DNA of 64,000 nt. Source: Blastopirellula retiformator. Lineage in GTDB: Bacteria > Planctomycetota > Planctomycetia > Pirellulales > Pirellulaceae. The stretch is taken from positions 744,001 through 808,000 of the forward strand of contig NZ_SJPF01000003.1 of assembly GCF_007859755.1 (NCBI RefSeq), written 5' to 3'. Below, in pieces: positions 45,860 through 54,330 of this stretch; position 1 is the first letter of the stretch, and every line of letters starts with the position of its first letter. The notes below the pieces were generated by a model. It was not told the origin of the DNA. It did no database searches and was given only the letters and a program-made list of their open reading frames with translations. Both the position numbers and the translations under genes were made by a program.

Positions 45860-46783
45860 CTACTTATCTTCCGGCGCCAGCGAAATATTCTGCTCGCGGC
45901 GCTTCGGCGGCTCTGGTTCTTCTTTGGCGGGCAACTGGGCGCCGATCGGGCCGATCTCGTCGGTCAGCTTCGCCAGTTCTCCGGCGACCTGTTTGTCGAC
46001 TTTGGGGCTCGGCTTCACTACGACCGGCGGTTCGGGCGGCGGAACGTAGTCCGACTTGCCCAAGTCCGGAGCCGGTTTCTCGCCGCGGTTCTTCGCTTCG
46101 TTGAAAGCGGCGCTCAGGCTGCTCATGCCGTCGTCGACCGCTTTGCTGACTTGGCCATCTTCGGCATCGGGGGCCGGTTCGTCGAGCTTCACCGGTTCGG
46201 TATTGATTTTGGGCTCGGCCGGCTCCGCTTCGCCGGGGGAAGCTTCTTCGTCCTTGCTGCCGGCCGCCGTTTTCATTTCTTCGGTCCACAACTCTTGCGG
46301 CACCGTAAAGTAGGCGAACGACGGGATGTACTGCACGATATGGAACTTGTCGTCGCCGGAGATCCACATCACCGCGAACATCGCGATGACAATCCCAAAG
46401 ACGCCGCCGCCAACTACCTTGAACGCTTCCCAGGCGGGGTTCGAGCCTGACTTGCCCGGGCGACGCGCCGTCGAGGCGGAACGTCCTTCGACGCGGGCCA
46501 TGGGCGGTGGAGAGCTGGCGCCGGTTCCGCTTGATTCCTTGAAGTTGAAGTCGGGGGCGGTTGGCGCTCCGGCCAGTTGGTATTCGTCGGCGTCGCTATC
46601 GACCGAGATCTCGCCTTGGCTGCCGGGACCTTCCAGCACATCGACCAGCGGCGGCAGATGCTCAAAGACGTCGGCCAGCAGATAGGTCTCTTCGCACCAG
46701 GGGCAGCGGACGCGCGACGAACTGTCGGCGGCGCCGGGAATGCGGATCGGGTCGTTACAGTGCGGGCAATTGGCGATGAGCAT
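45860..46783 (-). CDS. Zinc-ribbon single-pass membrane protein, unknown
   Basis: A 307-residue protein. The N-terminus has a zinc ribbon with CPHC (6-9) and CPWC (28-31), as in many planctomycete MJ0042-like proteins. A Ser/Ala/Pro-rich linker follows, then one membrane segment (VVGGGVFGIVIAMFAVMWIS, about 125-145). The C-terminal half is low-complexity, acidic and Pro-rich (EAEPAEPKINTEPVKLDEPA and similar) with a short helix AGELAKLTDEIGPI. GGGAG is five bases before the ATG. Function unknown; it may sense or tether. It converges with ggt across the 50-bp repeat. Confidence 0.75.
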   Translation of the reverse strand: MLIANCPHCNDPIRIPGAADSSSRVRCPWCEETYLLADVFEHLPPLVDVLEGPGSQGEISVDSDADEYQLAGAPTAPDFNFKESSGTGASSPPPMARVEGRSASTARRPGKSGSNPAWEAFKVVGGGVFGIVIAMFAVMWISGDDKFHIVQYIPSFAYFTVPQELWTEEMKTAAGSKDEEASPGEAEPAEPKINTEPVKLDEPAPDAEDGQVSKAVDDGMSSLSAAFNEAKNRGEKPAPDLGKSDYVPPPEPPVVVKPSPKVDKQVAGELAKLTDEIGPIGAQLPAKEEPEPPKRREQNISLAPEDK

Positions 46784-46886
46784 CTAGCTCTCCCACGTCC
46801 TTAACTCAATGCAGAAACAATTTCACTAGTGTAACTTGAAATACCCCCTGGCGCCGCAATTGAGTGGAATCCACCTTTGGCGGGGG

Positions 46887-47990
46887 TCAAGTGGACGCAA
46901 CCTCGTCATAGAGGTCGATATGCCGCTGGATCATCTGCGGAATCGAGAATTCGGCCGCGATCCGCTCCTGGGCAGCCTGCCCAAGGCGGCGGCGGAGGTC
47001 GTCGTCTTCCAAAACGATGTTCGTGTAGCGAGAGTACTCAGCCCGTTGCCCCAACGGGACCAGAAAACCGGTTTTCTCCGAAACCACCAGATCGCGATTG
47101 CCGGGGATGTCGCTGACGATAGCCGGAACGCCGGCGACCATCGCTTCCATCAGGGCGTTCGATTGCCCTTCGTAACCGCTGGCTAGCAGGAAGCAGTCGG
47201 CGTGCGCCATGATTTGCGGAACGTCATTGCGAGCGCCCAGGAAGTGGACCGAGCCTTCGGTGTTGGCCTGGCGGGCGAACTTCTTCAGACGATCGCGCTG
47301 CGGGCCGTCGCCAATGATCAGCAAGTGGACGTCGCTGCGTATTCGGTTCAGGATGTCGATCGACCAGATCAGATCTTTTAACCGCTTTTGCGGCCAGAGC
47401 CGACCGACGGCGACCAACAGCCGCGAATCATAAGGAAGATCCAACTGCCGCAGCAATTGCTCGCGGCTCAGTGGCGCCGGCGGGGGAGTTGCATCGATGC
47501 CGTTGGGGATCACGACGAACTTTTTCGGGTCGCGTCCTTTCTCGACATAGAACTGCTCGATGCCGCTGCTGTTGACGGCGATCTTGTCGGTCTTGCGATC
47601 GAGGTAGCGATCGATCGCAATTTCGTACCCTTGTTTCCAAGGATCGACGCAACGTTCGCCGCAGATAATATGGGGAACCTTGACCGCTTGGGCGGCCGAT
47701 CGACCGTAAGCGTTGGCGGCGAAAATCCAGGTATGGACGATGTCGGGCGCCAGGCGTTTGATCTCTTTTTTTAGCCGCAGATAGGCGAGCGGATCGAGTT
47801 TGCGACGCTTGCGGATCTCGACGATCGGAATGTCTTGCGCGCGGAGCGTTTCCTCCAGCGGACCGCTGCGGGTCAACAGACAAACATGCACGTCGAACTG
47901 AGCGCGCGGCAAGCCGGTCGCCAGCATCGTCAGTTGTTTTTCGGCGCCCCCTCGGTCGAGCGTGGGAATGATCAGCAGCAGTCGCTTCAT
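46887..47990 (-). CDS. GT4-family glycosyltransferase
   Basis: A 367-residue GT-B fold glycosyltransferase, probably adding a sugar to a lipid or polysaccharide at the inner face of the membrane. The N-terminal domain has LLLIIPTLDRGGAEKQLTML and DIVHTWIFAANAYGRSAAQA; the C-terminal nucleotide-sugar domain has FVVIPNGID, LLVAVGRLWPQKRLKDLIW, GDGPQRDRL and the E-x7-E motif in SGYEGQSNALMEAMVAGVPA. The donor and acceptor are unknown. A second GT4 gene lies at 49477, on the other strand, suggesting a small surface-sugar area. Confidence 0.92.
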   Translation of the reverse strand: MKRLLLIIPTLDRGGAEKQLTMLATGLPRAQFDVHVCLLTRSGPLEETLRAQDIPIVEIRKRRKLDPLAYLRLKKEIKRLAPDIVHTWIFAANAYGRSAAQAVKVPHIICGERCVDPWKQGYEIAIDRYLDRKTDKIAVNSSGIEQFYVEKGRDPKKFVVIPNGIDATPPPAPLSREQLLRQLDLPYDSRLLVAVGRLWPQKRLKDLIWSIDILNRIRSDVHLLIIGDGPQRDRLKKFARQANTEGSVHFLGARNDVPQIMAHADCFLLASGYEGQSNALMEAMVAGVPAIVSDIPGNRDLVVSEKTGFLVPLGQRAEYSRYTNIVLEDDDLRRRLGQAAQERIAAEFSIPQMIQRHIDLYDEVAST

Positions 47991-48071
47991 GCAGCAGGCT
48001 TTCCTGTTCTTCTTCGCGTTTGCTCTACGATATCACAATCGTCGACAAAGGGGGCCCACCAGCACGTGGTT

Positions 48072-48827
48072 TCAGACAACGCGGCGGCGTTCTGTCTCGA
48101 GACTCTCGTGGAGAAATTCGATCACCCGGGCCGCCATTTTGCCGTAGTAGGGAAACCCGTGCCCGCCGCCGCAGACTTCGAGTTCGCACGTGTGCGGCAC
48201 CCCCAGCGAGTAGAGCTTCATCCGCAATCGCTCGGAACTTTCCCACCAGTCGGCGTCCTCGGGACAGCAGCAAAAGAACTGATGCCGCGGCCAGTTGAGC
48301 GGATGGATGTGGAGCGTCGCGGTGTCTTGCCGGGCCGCTTCGGCCGTCTCGTACTGCTGCCAGAGGGGATCTTCGTCGTCGCGACGCATCCGCTCTTGAT
48401 AGTCGATCGCCGGGCTGATCGCGGCGACGACCGGAAACTTGTCTGGAAATTTGTAAGCCAGACGGAGCGCCCCCTGCCCTCCCATGCTGGTGCCGAACAG
48501 GCCGATCTGCGGCGGTGCGGCGTCATATTTTGCAGCGACAAACGGCAGAACATTGTCGAGCAAATGTTGCTGAGCCGAGATTGCCGAGTCAAATTCGGGG
48601 CAAATGCGATCGGTCCACCAGCTGCGGAGCGTCACCGGCGCGATGACCGGCAGGCCATATTTCTCCAGTTGTGAGACGAACTCCACTTTGTCTTGCAGCC
48701 GGCCCAGATGGACGCCATGCAGGTAAATCGCGACGTAGCCGTGCGGATTTCGCTGCTGGGGCTCAAACAGAAAGCAGGGATGCCCGGCGATCGTCGTTTC
48801 GCTCCAATTTCCGATGTCGGTCGTCAT
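48072..48827 (-). CDS. Alpha/beta hydrolase, esterase type
   Basis: A 251-residue cytoplasmic hydrolase of the esterase D/acyl-esterase kind. The nucleophile serine is in IGLFGTSMGGQGALRLAYKF. VAIYLHGVHLGRLQDK holds the oxyanion region, and CGGGHGFPYYGKMAARVIEF holds the catalytic histidine; the acid is probably in CPEDADWWESSER. There is no signal peptide. It is 81 bases downstream of the stretch before the GT4 gene at 46887, same strand, and could be cotranscribed with it. Substrate unknown. Confidence 0.85.
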   Translation of the reverse strand: MTTDIGNWSETTIAGHPCFLFEPQQRNPHGYVAIYLHGVHLGRLQDKVEFVSQLEKYGLPVIAPVTLRSWWTDRICPEFDSAISAQQHLLDNVLPFVAAKYDAAPPQIGLFGTSMGGQGALRLAYKFPDKFPVVAAISPAIDYQERMRRDDEDPLWQQYETAEAARQDTATLHIHPLNWPRHQFFCCCPEDADWWESSERLRMKLYSLGVPHTCELEVCGGGHGFPYYGKMAARVIEFLHESLETERRRVV

Positions 48828-48946
48828 GGGGAGAGGGCTTTGCGCTCTTAAGGGCGTTACTGTTTGGGAGCGGCTCGCTTACAATAGCGACCGGTCGCGG
48901 CGGTTGCGGCCCAGATGGTCCTTACTTCGGCATATTGTAATCAATC

Positions 48947-49480
48947 GTGCGCACTCTGATCTCCCAGTCGCAATTGGAAGCCGGCGTCCGCGATTTGGCG
49001 GCCCAGCTCAACCAGCAATACGACGGTCGCCCGCTGACGGTGCTCGGCGTGCTGACCGGCAGCGTGGTGCTGCTGGCCGACCTGATCCGCCAGTTGGAAA
49101 TGCCGCTGCGGGTTGGCGTGCTGCAGGCCCGCAGCTATCGCGGCGAAGCGACTTCCCCCGGTGAGCTAGTCGTCAACATCGACTTGATGCCGGCGGTCGA
49201 AGGTTGCGACGTGCTGCTGTTGGACGACATCTTTGACACCGGCCGAACGCTGGACGAGCTGGTCCGGCGGATGCATACGTGTGGCGCCGCTTCGGTTCGC
49301 TCGATGGTGTTGTTGACCAAGGTCGGACGCTGCGAGGTAGAGTATTGCCCCGACTACTCGGCGTTTGATATTCCGAACGAGTTTGTCGTTGGGTACGGGC
49401 TCGATTACGACGACCACTATCGCAATCTACCTTTTGTGGCGGCGCTCGATCCGGACGAGATCGCCGCCGGGGCGCAATGA
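48947..49480 (+). CDS. hpt: Hypoxanthine phosphoribosyltransferase
   Basis: Salvages hypoxanthine or guanine into IMP or GMP using PRPP. It has 177 residues, the usual length. The PRPP-binding motif is DVLLLDDIFDTGRTLDELVR; GVLTGSVVLLADLIRQLEMP and YGLDYDDHYRNLPFVAAL are the other HPRT blocks. The start is a GTG at 48947. The stop overlaps the start of the next gene by four bases (ATGA), tying it to a glycosyltransferase, an uncommon partner. Confidence 0.94.
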   Translation: MRTLISQSQLEAGVRDLAAQLNQQYDGRPLTVLGVLTGSVVLLADLIRQLEMPLRVGVLQARSYRGEATSPGELVVNIDLMPAVEGCDVLLLDDIFDTGRTLDELVRRMHTCGAASVRSMVLLTKVGRCEVEYCPDYSAFDIPNEFVVGYGLDYDDHYRNLPFVAALDPDEIAAGAQ

Positions 49481-50661
49481 GCGGCATGCGCGTCGCGCTG
49501 GTGACGCGGCGGTTTTGGCCGATGGTCGGCGGCGCCGAGATGGTGATGGCCAAGCTGGCCCAAGAGCTGCGTCGGCAATCGGTCGACGTGCGGATTGTGA
49601 CCGCCCGCTGGCATCGAAACTGGCCAGAGCGCATCGTCCATCGCGAGATCCCGATTTTTCGCCTGCCCAACCCGCAACTGCGCGGCTGGGGGACGCTGCG
49701 GTACATGATGTCGCTGGGCAAATACCTGCAGCAGCATCAAGCCGAGCTGGACGCGGTCTACGTTTCGATGCTGAAGCATAGCGCCTACATGGCCGTTGAG
49801 CGGCTGAAGAAGACGTCGACGCCGATCATTTTGCGCGCCGAAGGAGGCGGGGAGACCGGCGACTGTCGCTGGCAGGACGAAGCGAACTTTGGCCTGCGGA
49901 TACGCGGCGTCTGTCATCAGGCGGATGCCGTCGTGGCGCCAAGTCCGGCAATCATGGAAGAGCTGCTTGCCGCCGGATATGATCCGGACCGGCTGCACTT
50001 CATCCCCAACGGCGTCGCGATTCCGCCAGACCGTACCAAGCAGCGGCGGTTTGATGCCCGGATGGCGCTGCAAAGTGCGCAGCCCTCTTTCTCGCTTAAC
50101 AACGACATGCCGCTGGCCGTCTACACCGGTCGCTTGCATCCCAAGAAAGGGTTGATCACCGCGATCGAGGCGTGGCGGTTCGTCTTGCAGCGATTTCCGG
50201 ACGCCAAGCTGATGCTGGTCGGCGAAGGACCACAAGAGGCGGAATTGCGCGAGAGAATCAATTCGCTTGGCCTGCAGGATCGCATCTTCCTGCCAGGCGT
50301 CTTTGACGACGTTTCGGACTTGCTCGATGCGGCCGATCTCTTTTTGCTGCCGTCGCACGAAGAGGGAATGTCGCTCTCACTATTAGAAGCGATGGCGGCC
50401 GGCTTGCCGGCGATTGTGACCGACATCCGCGGCAATCGGCAGTTGGTCGAGTCGGGCCGCAACGGGCTGCTCTTTCCGGTCGACAACGTGCAGGCATTGC
50501 AAGAAGAGATTGTCAACGTCCTGCATCAACCGGCGGCGGCCGCTCAGTTGGGCGCGGCGGCTCGGGCCGAGGTGACCGAAAAATATAGCCTGGCCGCTGC
50601 CGCGACCAGGCATCGAGAGTTGTTTGCGAAGCTACGTGAAGCGAAGCGTCACGTGAGCTAG
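49477..50661 (+). CDS. GT4-family glycosyltransferase
   Basis: A 394-residue GT-B glycosyltransferase. The N-terminal domain has RVALVTRRFWPMVGGAEMVM and a membrane-near loop MKHSAYMAVERLKKTSTPII. The C-terminal domain has LHFIPNGVAIPPDRTK, MPLAVYTGRLHPKKGLITAI, GEGPQEAELRERI and the E-x7-E motif in LPSHEEGMSLSLLEAMAAGL. It is coupled to hpt by an ATGA overlap. Its last codons run into an inverted repeat that begins a repeat-rich stretch downstream. Donor and acceptor unknown. Confidence 0.92.
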   Translation: MSGMRVALVTRRFWPMVGGAEMVMAKLAQELRRQSVDVRIVTARWHRNWPERIVHREIPIFRLPNPQLRGWGTLRYMMSLGKYLQQHQAELDAVYVSMLKHSAYMAVERLKKTSTPIILRAEGGGETGDCRWQDEANFGLRIRGVCHQADAVVAPSPAIMEELLAAGYDPDRLHFIPNGVAIPPDRTKQRRFDARMALQSAQPSFSLNNDMPLAVYTGRLHPKKGLITAIEAWRFVLQRFPDAKLMLVGEGPQEAELRERINSLGLQDRIFLPGVFDDVSDLLDAADLFLLPSHEEGMSLSLLEAMAAGLPAIVTDIRGNRQLVESGRNGLLFPVDNVQALQEEIVNVLHQPAAAAQLGAAARAEVTEKYSLAAAATRHRELFAKLREAKRHVS

Positions 50662-50791
50662 ATGCGCTTCACGTAAGGGTGGGTGGAGCAAGCGCACAGC
50701 GCCTCGCGATTCTCAGAAAGTAATGAATCGCTTGCGCAACCCACCTTCCGCTTGCAAACGCATTGTTGGGTTTCGCTGCGCTGCACCCAAC
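50634..50791. repeat. Repeat-rich intergenic stretch with three inverted repeats
   Basis: Three hairpins follow each other: ACGTGAAGCG (50634-50643 with 50665-50674), a 17-base imperfect pair beginning GGTGGGT (50678-50694 with 50729-50745), and GTTGGGT/ACCCAAC (50765-50771 with 50785-50791). GGTGGGT..ACCCACC and GTTGGGT..ACCCAAC blocks with AGCAAGCG-like arms look like a dispersed REP-type element. The first arm overlaps the end of the GT4 gene. Confidence 0.5.
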
Positions 50792-50809
50792 CTACGCCAG
50801 TGGTGAAAC

Positions 50810-51616
50810 CTACTCCGCTTCCGGCTGGGCTGCCCCTTCGCCTTCGGCGGCGGGCGCTCCTTCGTCTTTCTTCATCTCGCCGCGGCGGGCACGTTCCGCT
50901 TCTTCGCGAGCCCGGATGCGGGCCATCTTGGGATCTTCCGGAGCGGTGAACGGCTGGGCTTCGACCAGGAACTTGCCAGAGACGATCCCCTGCCCTTTCT
51001 GATAGTACCAACCATCCGCTTCAAACTTGTCGCCGGGGCGAATCAGACGCGGATCGGAGACCGAGACCTTCACTTCGGCTTCTTCGGCCAACTCAACTGT
51101 CAGCCGAGTTCCGCCGGCGATGACGTTCAACTTGCCGTCCCGCGAAACGCCGGCGACGCGTCCGTTAACTAGGTAGGTCGAAATCTCGTCGGCCGCTTTT
51201 TTACGCGGTTTGCTGCCGCCGTCATCTCCGCCCCCAAACAAATTGCCCAAGCCGCCCAGCGACGCTTCTTCGGTCACGCCCAGCGGCGTTCCTTCACGCG
51301 GGGTGAAGACGGTCATCTCAGCAATCGGCTCTTGGGAGTTTCCGCGACCGTCAAACTTGCCGGTGAAGCTGACGAACATGCCGGGAGCGACCCACCCTTT
51401 TTCGGCGGTGCCGGTCAGTTGCATATCCTCAGGTTTGATTTCGACTTTGAGCAGCCAAGGAGTGCCATCGGCGGCTTTGGCTTGAAGGAGCGGCCCCCGC
51501 ATCCCGACGATTTCCCCTTGGAGCGTAAACTTCTGGCGTTCTTTGTTCTGAGCCAAAACGGCACTGCTGACCGAGAGCAACAGAGCGACTGTTAGCCAAG
51601 GGATGGTACGGAGCAT
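50810..51616 (-). CDS. Exported protein, unknown, with charged C-terminal tail
   Basis: A 268-residue secreted protein with signal peptide LRTIPWLTVALLLSVSSAVLA. The body is beta-rich with OB-like strands (FTLQGEIVGMRGPLLQAKAA, GMFVSFTGKFDGRGN, YLVNGRVAGVSRDGKLNVIA, LIRPGDKFEADGWYYQKGQG), and a Gly-rich loop (GGLGNLFGGGDDGGS). The tail is helical and charged (MARIRAREEAERARRGEMKK), then Ala/Glu/Pro-rich. The frame opens at 51742, but the ATG at 51616 starts the signal. I do not recognise a function; small-molecule or metal binding outside the cell is one guess. Confidence 0.7.
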   Translation of the reverse strand: MLRTIPWLTVALLLSVSSAVLAQNKERQKFTLQGEIVGMRGPLLQAKAADGTPWLLKVEIKPEDMQLTGTAEKGWVAPGMFVSFTGKFDGRGNSQEPIAEMTVFTPREGTPLGVTEEASLGGLGNLFGGGDDGGSKPRKKAADEISTYLVNGRVAGVSRDGKLNVIAGGTRLTVELAEEAEVKVSVSDPRLIRPGDKFEADGWYYQKGQGIVSGKFLVEAQPFTAPEDPKMARIRAREEAERARRGEMKKDEGAPAAEGEGAAQPEAE

Positions 51617-51992
51617 GGAGGAACACCTGCGGCGGGAAAGGAATTTGAGAAGGGACCGAATCGACCCTTCAAGATAACGGGGAGGCCAGCGAAAAGCCAA
51701 TATCGAGAAAAAGCGGGGCTTTTTGAGCGACCAGCAAACCACTGGTAAATCTTGAAGCGTGGCTCACGCAGGTTTGTACTCGGCAAAGTGGTCTGTCTGT
51801 GCCGTTGGCCCCCCAATTTCTCCTGATCGACGACACGAGATGCTCAATCGACCCGATTACGAACCTGACCGCTCAGAAAGAAAAGTTTATATAAATCCGA
51901 TTGGATTGTTGGCCAAGGGGCTGCTGTGTCCCCGGTGTAGGGGGGTGTGGTTCTCGTTCTAACTACAATTCTTCTCGTCGAGGTAGATGGTT
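51617..51992. other. Gap between divergent genes
   Basis: About 375 bases without a supported gene. It must hold promoters for both neighbours, but nothing convincing is visible. Confidence 0.4.
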
Positions 51993-52322
51993 ATGGCTTC
52001 CGGTCGTGGTTTTCGGTTTGGCTTTACATTGGTCGAATTGTTGGTGGTCATTGCGATTATCGGCGTGTTGATCGCTTTGTTGTTGCCGGCGGTCCAGCAG
52101 GCCCGCGAAGCGGCTCGGCGGATGCAATGCAGCAACAACCTGAAGCAAATTGGGCTCGCGCTGCCTAACTACCATGACACTTTTGATGCCTTGCCCCCTG
52201 CGGCGATCAATCCGGTTGGCGACAACCCGATTTGCGGCTCCGCAAGAGCAAGGACTCTTGCGGACGTGCGGCGTATCGGCGAAGGTGGACGGCAGCCTTC
52301 ACTTGCTAGAATGGATTGGTAG
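51993..52322 (+). pseudogene. Truncated DUF1559 prepilin-like gene
   Basis: The first 75 or so codons match the other DUF1559 genes closely: [40 protein letters not shown], then [20 protein letters not shown]. After [11 protein letters not shown] the similarity stops and 30 unrelated residues lead to a stop at 52322, giving about 109 residues instead of about 330. Normal copies carry LALHNYHDT; here a proline stands for histidine. The break lies at an inverted repeat (TCCGCAAGAG at 52239-52248 with 52255-52264). It is probably a remnant of a deletion, although a short prepilin cannot be ruled out. It is followed by the flavin oxidoreductase gene. Confidence 0.7.
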
Positions 52323-52334
52323 CAGGTTGCCGTT

Positions 52335-53477
52335 ATGAAATTCTTCGCCTTTCACCTGATGCCGTGGGATCGACTCCCCGCCGACTTTGCGGAGCGGTAC
52401 GACAGCGCTTGGACGACGATTCCAAATTCGTTGTACGATCCGCTGCATGGCGGAAAGTTGTACAACGACTATCTCGATCAATTGGTCCTGGCTGATCAAT
52501 TGGGCTTTGACGGCGTTTGCGTTAACGAGCATCATCAGAACGCCTATGGGACGATGCCCAGTCCCAATCTGATGGCCTCGATCTTAGCGCGGCAGACCAA
52601 GCGAGTGAAGATCGCTGTCGTCGGCAACGCCCTCCCCTTCTACAACCCGCCGACGCGCGTGGCCGAAGAGTTTGCGATGCTCGACTGCATCAGCGGCGGT
52701 CGATTGATCGCGGGGCTGGTCGTCGGCGGCGGGCCGGAATACTTCAGCTTTTCGCTCAATCCGACGCATGCCCGCAGCATGTATCGCGAAGCGTTTGATC
52801 TGGTTCTCCGCTGTTGGACGGAAGAAGGCCCGTTTGAGCACTACGGCCAGCATTGGAAGCTGCGGTACGTGAATCCCTGGCCGCGTCCGGTTCAGCAGCC
52901 TCACCCGCCGATCTGGATCCCTGGCGCCGGCAGTCGCGAAACGATTCAGTTCGTCGCCGAGCGGCGTTACGCTTACATGGGGATTCCCTACTTTCACCTC
53001 GACTTCTTCCAGCGGAATTTTGACATGTTCCGCGACGCCTGTGAGAAAAACGGCTACACCGCCGATCCCGAGCAATTGGGGTGGTTGTTGCCGATCTACG
53101 TGGCCGAGACCGACGCCCAGGCGTGGGAAGAATACGAAGAGCATCTGTGGTACTTCGTCCGTAACTTGCTGAAAGGCCTGGTGATTTTTCCGCCGGGGTA
53201 TACCAGCGCACGTTCGATCGCCGGGATTCAGCGCGGGCTGCAGCAGTTTATGACCGTTTGCCAAACCCGCGACGATATCGAGCGAGGCGGCTACGCGATC
53301 GTCGGCAGTCCCGAGACGGTTCGAGAAAAGCTGCAGACCTACATCCACCAACTCGGCGTCGGCAATCTGTTGGGGCTGTTTCAACTAGGAACCTTGCCGC
53401 ACGAGTTGGCTTGCAAGAATATGTCCCTCTTTGCCGAACAAGTGATGCCGAAACTGCGCGCGATCGGCCAAATCTGA
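52335..53477 (+). CDS. Luciferase-like (LLM) flavin-dependent oxidoreductase
   Basis: A 380-residue bacterial-luciferase-type TIM-barrel monooxygenase using FMNH2 or F420. Blocks are DYLDQLVLADQLGFDGVCVN, EHHQNAYGTMPSPNLMASIL, RVAEEFAMLDCISGGRLIAG, PWPRPVQQPHPPIWIPGAGS and AIVGSPETVREKLQTYIHQL. It starts 12 bases after the DUF1559 remnant, whose upstream promoter it may have taken over. The hydrolase gene follows 15 bases later, so the pair is a likely two-step pathway, for example oxidation then hydrolysis of an ester or lactone. The substrate is unknown. Confidence 0.92.
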   Translation: MKFFAFHLMPWDRLPADFAERYDSAWTTIPNSLYDPLHGGKLYNDYLDQLVLADQLGFDGVCVNEHHQNAYGTMPSPNLMASILARQTKRVKIAVVGNALPFYNPPTRVAEEFAMLDCISGGRLIAGLVVGGGPEYFSFSLNPTHARSMYREAFDLVLRCWTEEGPFEHYGQHWKLRYVNPWPRPVQQPHPPIWIPGAGSRETIQFVAERRYAYMGIPYFHLDFFQRNFDMFRDACEKNGYTADPEQLGWLLPIYVAETDAQAWEEYEEHLWYFVRNLLKGLVIFPPGYTSARSIAGIQRGLQQFMTVCQTRDDIERGGYAIVGSPETVREKLQTYIHQLGVGNLLGLFQLGTLPHELACKNMSLFAEQVMPKLRAIGQI

Positions 53478-53492
53478 TTTTCAGGAATGACT

Positions 53493-54266
53493 ATGCCAGC
53501 GAAACCGCAGCACCGTTTTCTTCATGTCGGCGGCAAGAAGACGCAGTTGATGACCCTGGGCGAAGGCCCGCCGCTGGTCTATCTGCACTCGGCCGGGGGC
53601 GAGACCGAGCCGATTCCGTTTATGGAGAAACTGGCTGAGCAGTACACCGTCTACGTGCCGGCCCATCCCGGTTTTGCGCTCAGCGAAGGGCTGAACGACA
53701 TTCTCGACATCCATGATATGGCGTGGCACTATGTCGATCTGTTCGCCGAACTGCAGCTTAGCGGCGTACCGGTGATCGGCTACTCGCTTGGCGCCTGGAT
53801 CGCAGTCGAGCTGGCGATTCTTCGTCCGGAACTGATCAGTCGTTTGGGAATGATCGCTGCGGCCGGATTGTATGTCGAAGGGGCGCCGATGGGCGAACTG
53901 TTTATCGACGACTTCAACAAGCTGCGCGAGCTGATCTTTTTTGATCCGGAAAGCCCGCCGGCACTGCAGACGACTCCCCGCAATCCTGACGATTCGCAAA
54001 TGCTGATGTGGCTACGCGCCCGAGAGGCGACGGCCCGGGTTGGTTGGAACCCGTACCTGCACGATCCGAAGCTGCCCCGTCATCTGCATCGGGTGACGCA
54101 GCCGACGACGCTGGTCTGGGGGCGGCATGACAAGATGATTCCGCTGCCGCATGGTGAGTACTACGCCCAGCAGCTTCCCAATGCAACGCTGGAAATTCTC
54201 GAAGAGTGCGGTCATGGCGTGCCGTGGGAGAAATGCGACGAAACGGCCGCACTGCTGATGAAGTAA
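53493..54266 (+). CDS. Alpha/beta hydrolase
   Basis: A 257-residue hydrolase. The nucleophile serine is in VIGYSLGAWIAVELAI. The oxyanion loop is PPLVYLHSAGGETEP, the acid aspartate is in LVWGRHDKMIPL, and the histidine is in LEECGHGVPWEKC. Two ATGs lie close together; the one at 53493 has AGGA six bases upstream, while in front of the ATG at 53487 the same site would abut the start. It lies 15 bases after the LLM oxidoreductase, so the two are cotranscribed. This layout is found in catabolic and detoxifying pairs. Substrate unknown. Confidence 0.9.
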   Translation: MPAKPQHRFLHVGGKKTQLMTLGEGPPLVYLHSAGGETEPIPFMEKLAEQYTVYVPAHPGFALSEGLNDILDIHDMAWHYVDLFAELQLSGVPVIGYSLGAWIAVELAILRPELISRLGMIAAAGLYVEGAPMGELFIDDFNKLRELIFFDPESPPALQTTPRNPDDSQMLMWLRAREATARVGWNPYLHDPKLPRHLHRVTQPTTLVWGRHDKMIPLPHGEYYAQQLPNATLEILEECGHGVPWEKCDETAALLMK

Positions 54267-54269
54267 CGC

Positions 54270-54319
54270 AAAAAAAGGCCACGCCGCTCTCTGATTCTCG
54301 ATTGGAGAGCGACGCGGCC
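54270..54319. terminator. Bidirectional terminator
   Basis: A 15-bp stem with one mismatch (54277-54291 with 54305-54319) after an A run at 54270-54276, which gives a T run on the reverse strand. It separates the convergent hydrolase and lipoprotein genes. Confidence 0.8.
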
Positions 54320-54330
54320 ACGCGGTTTAT

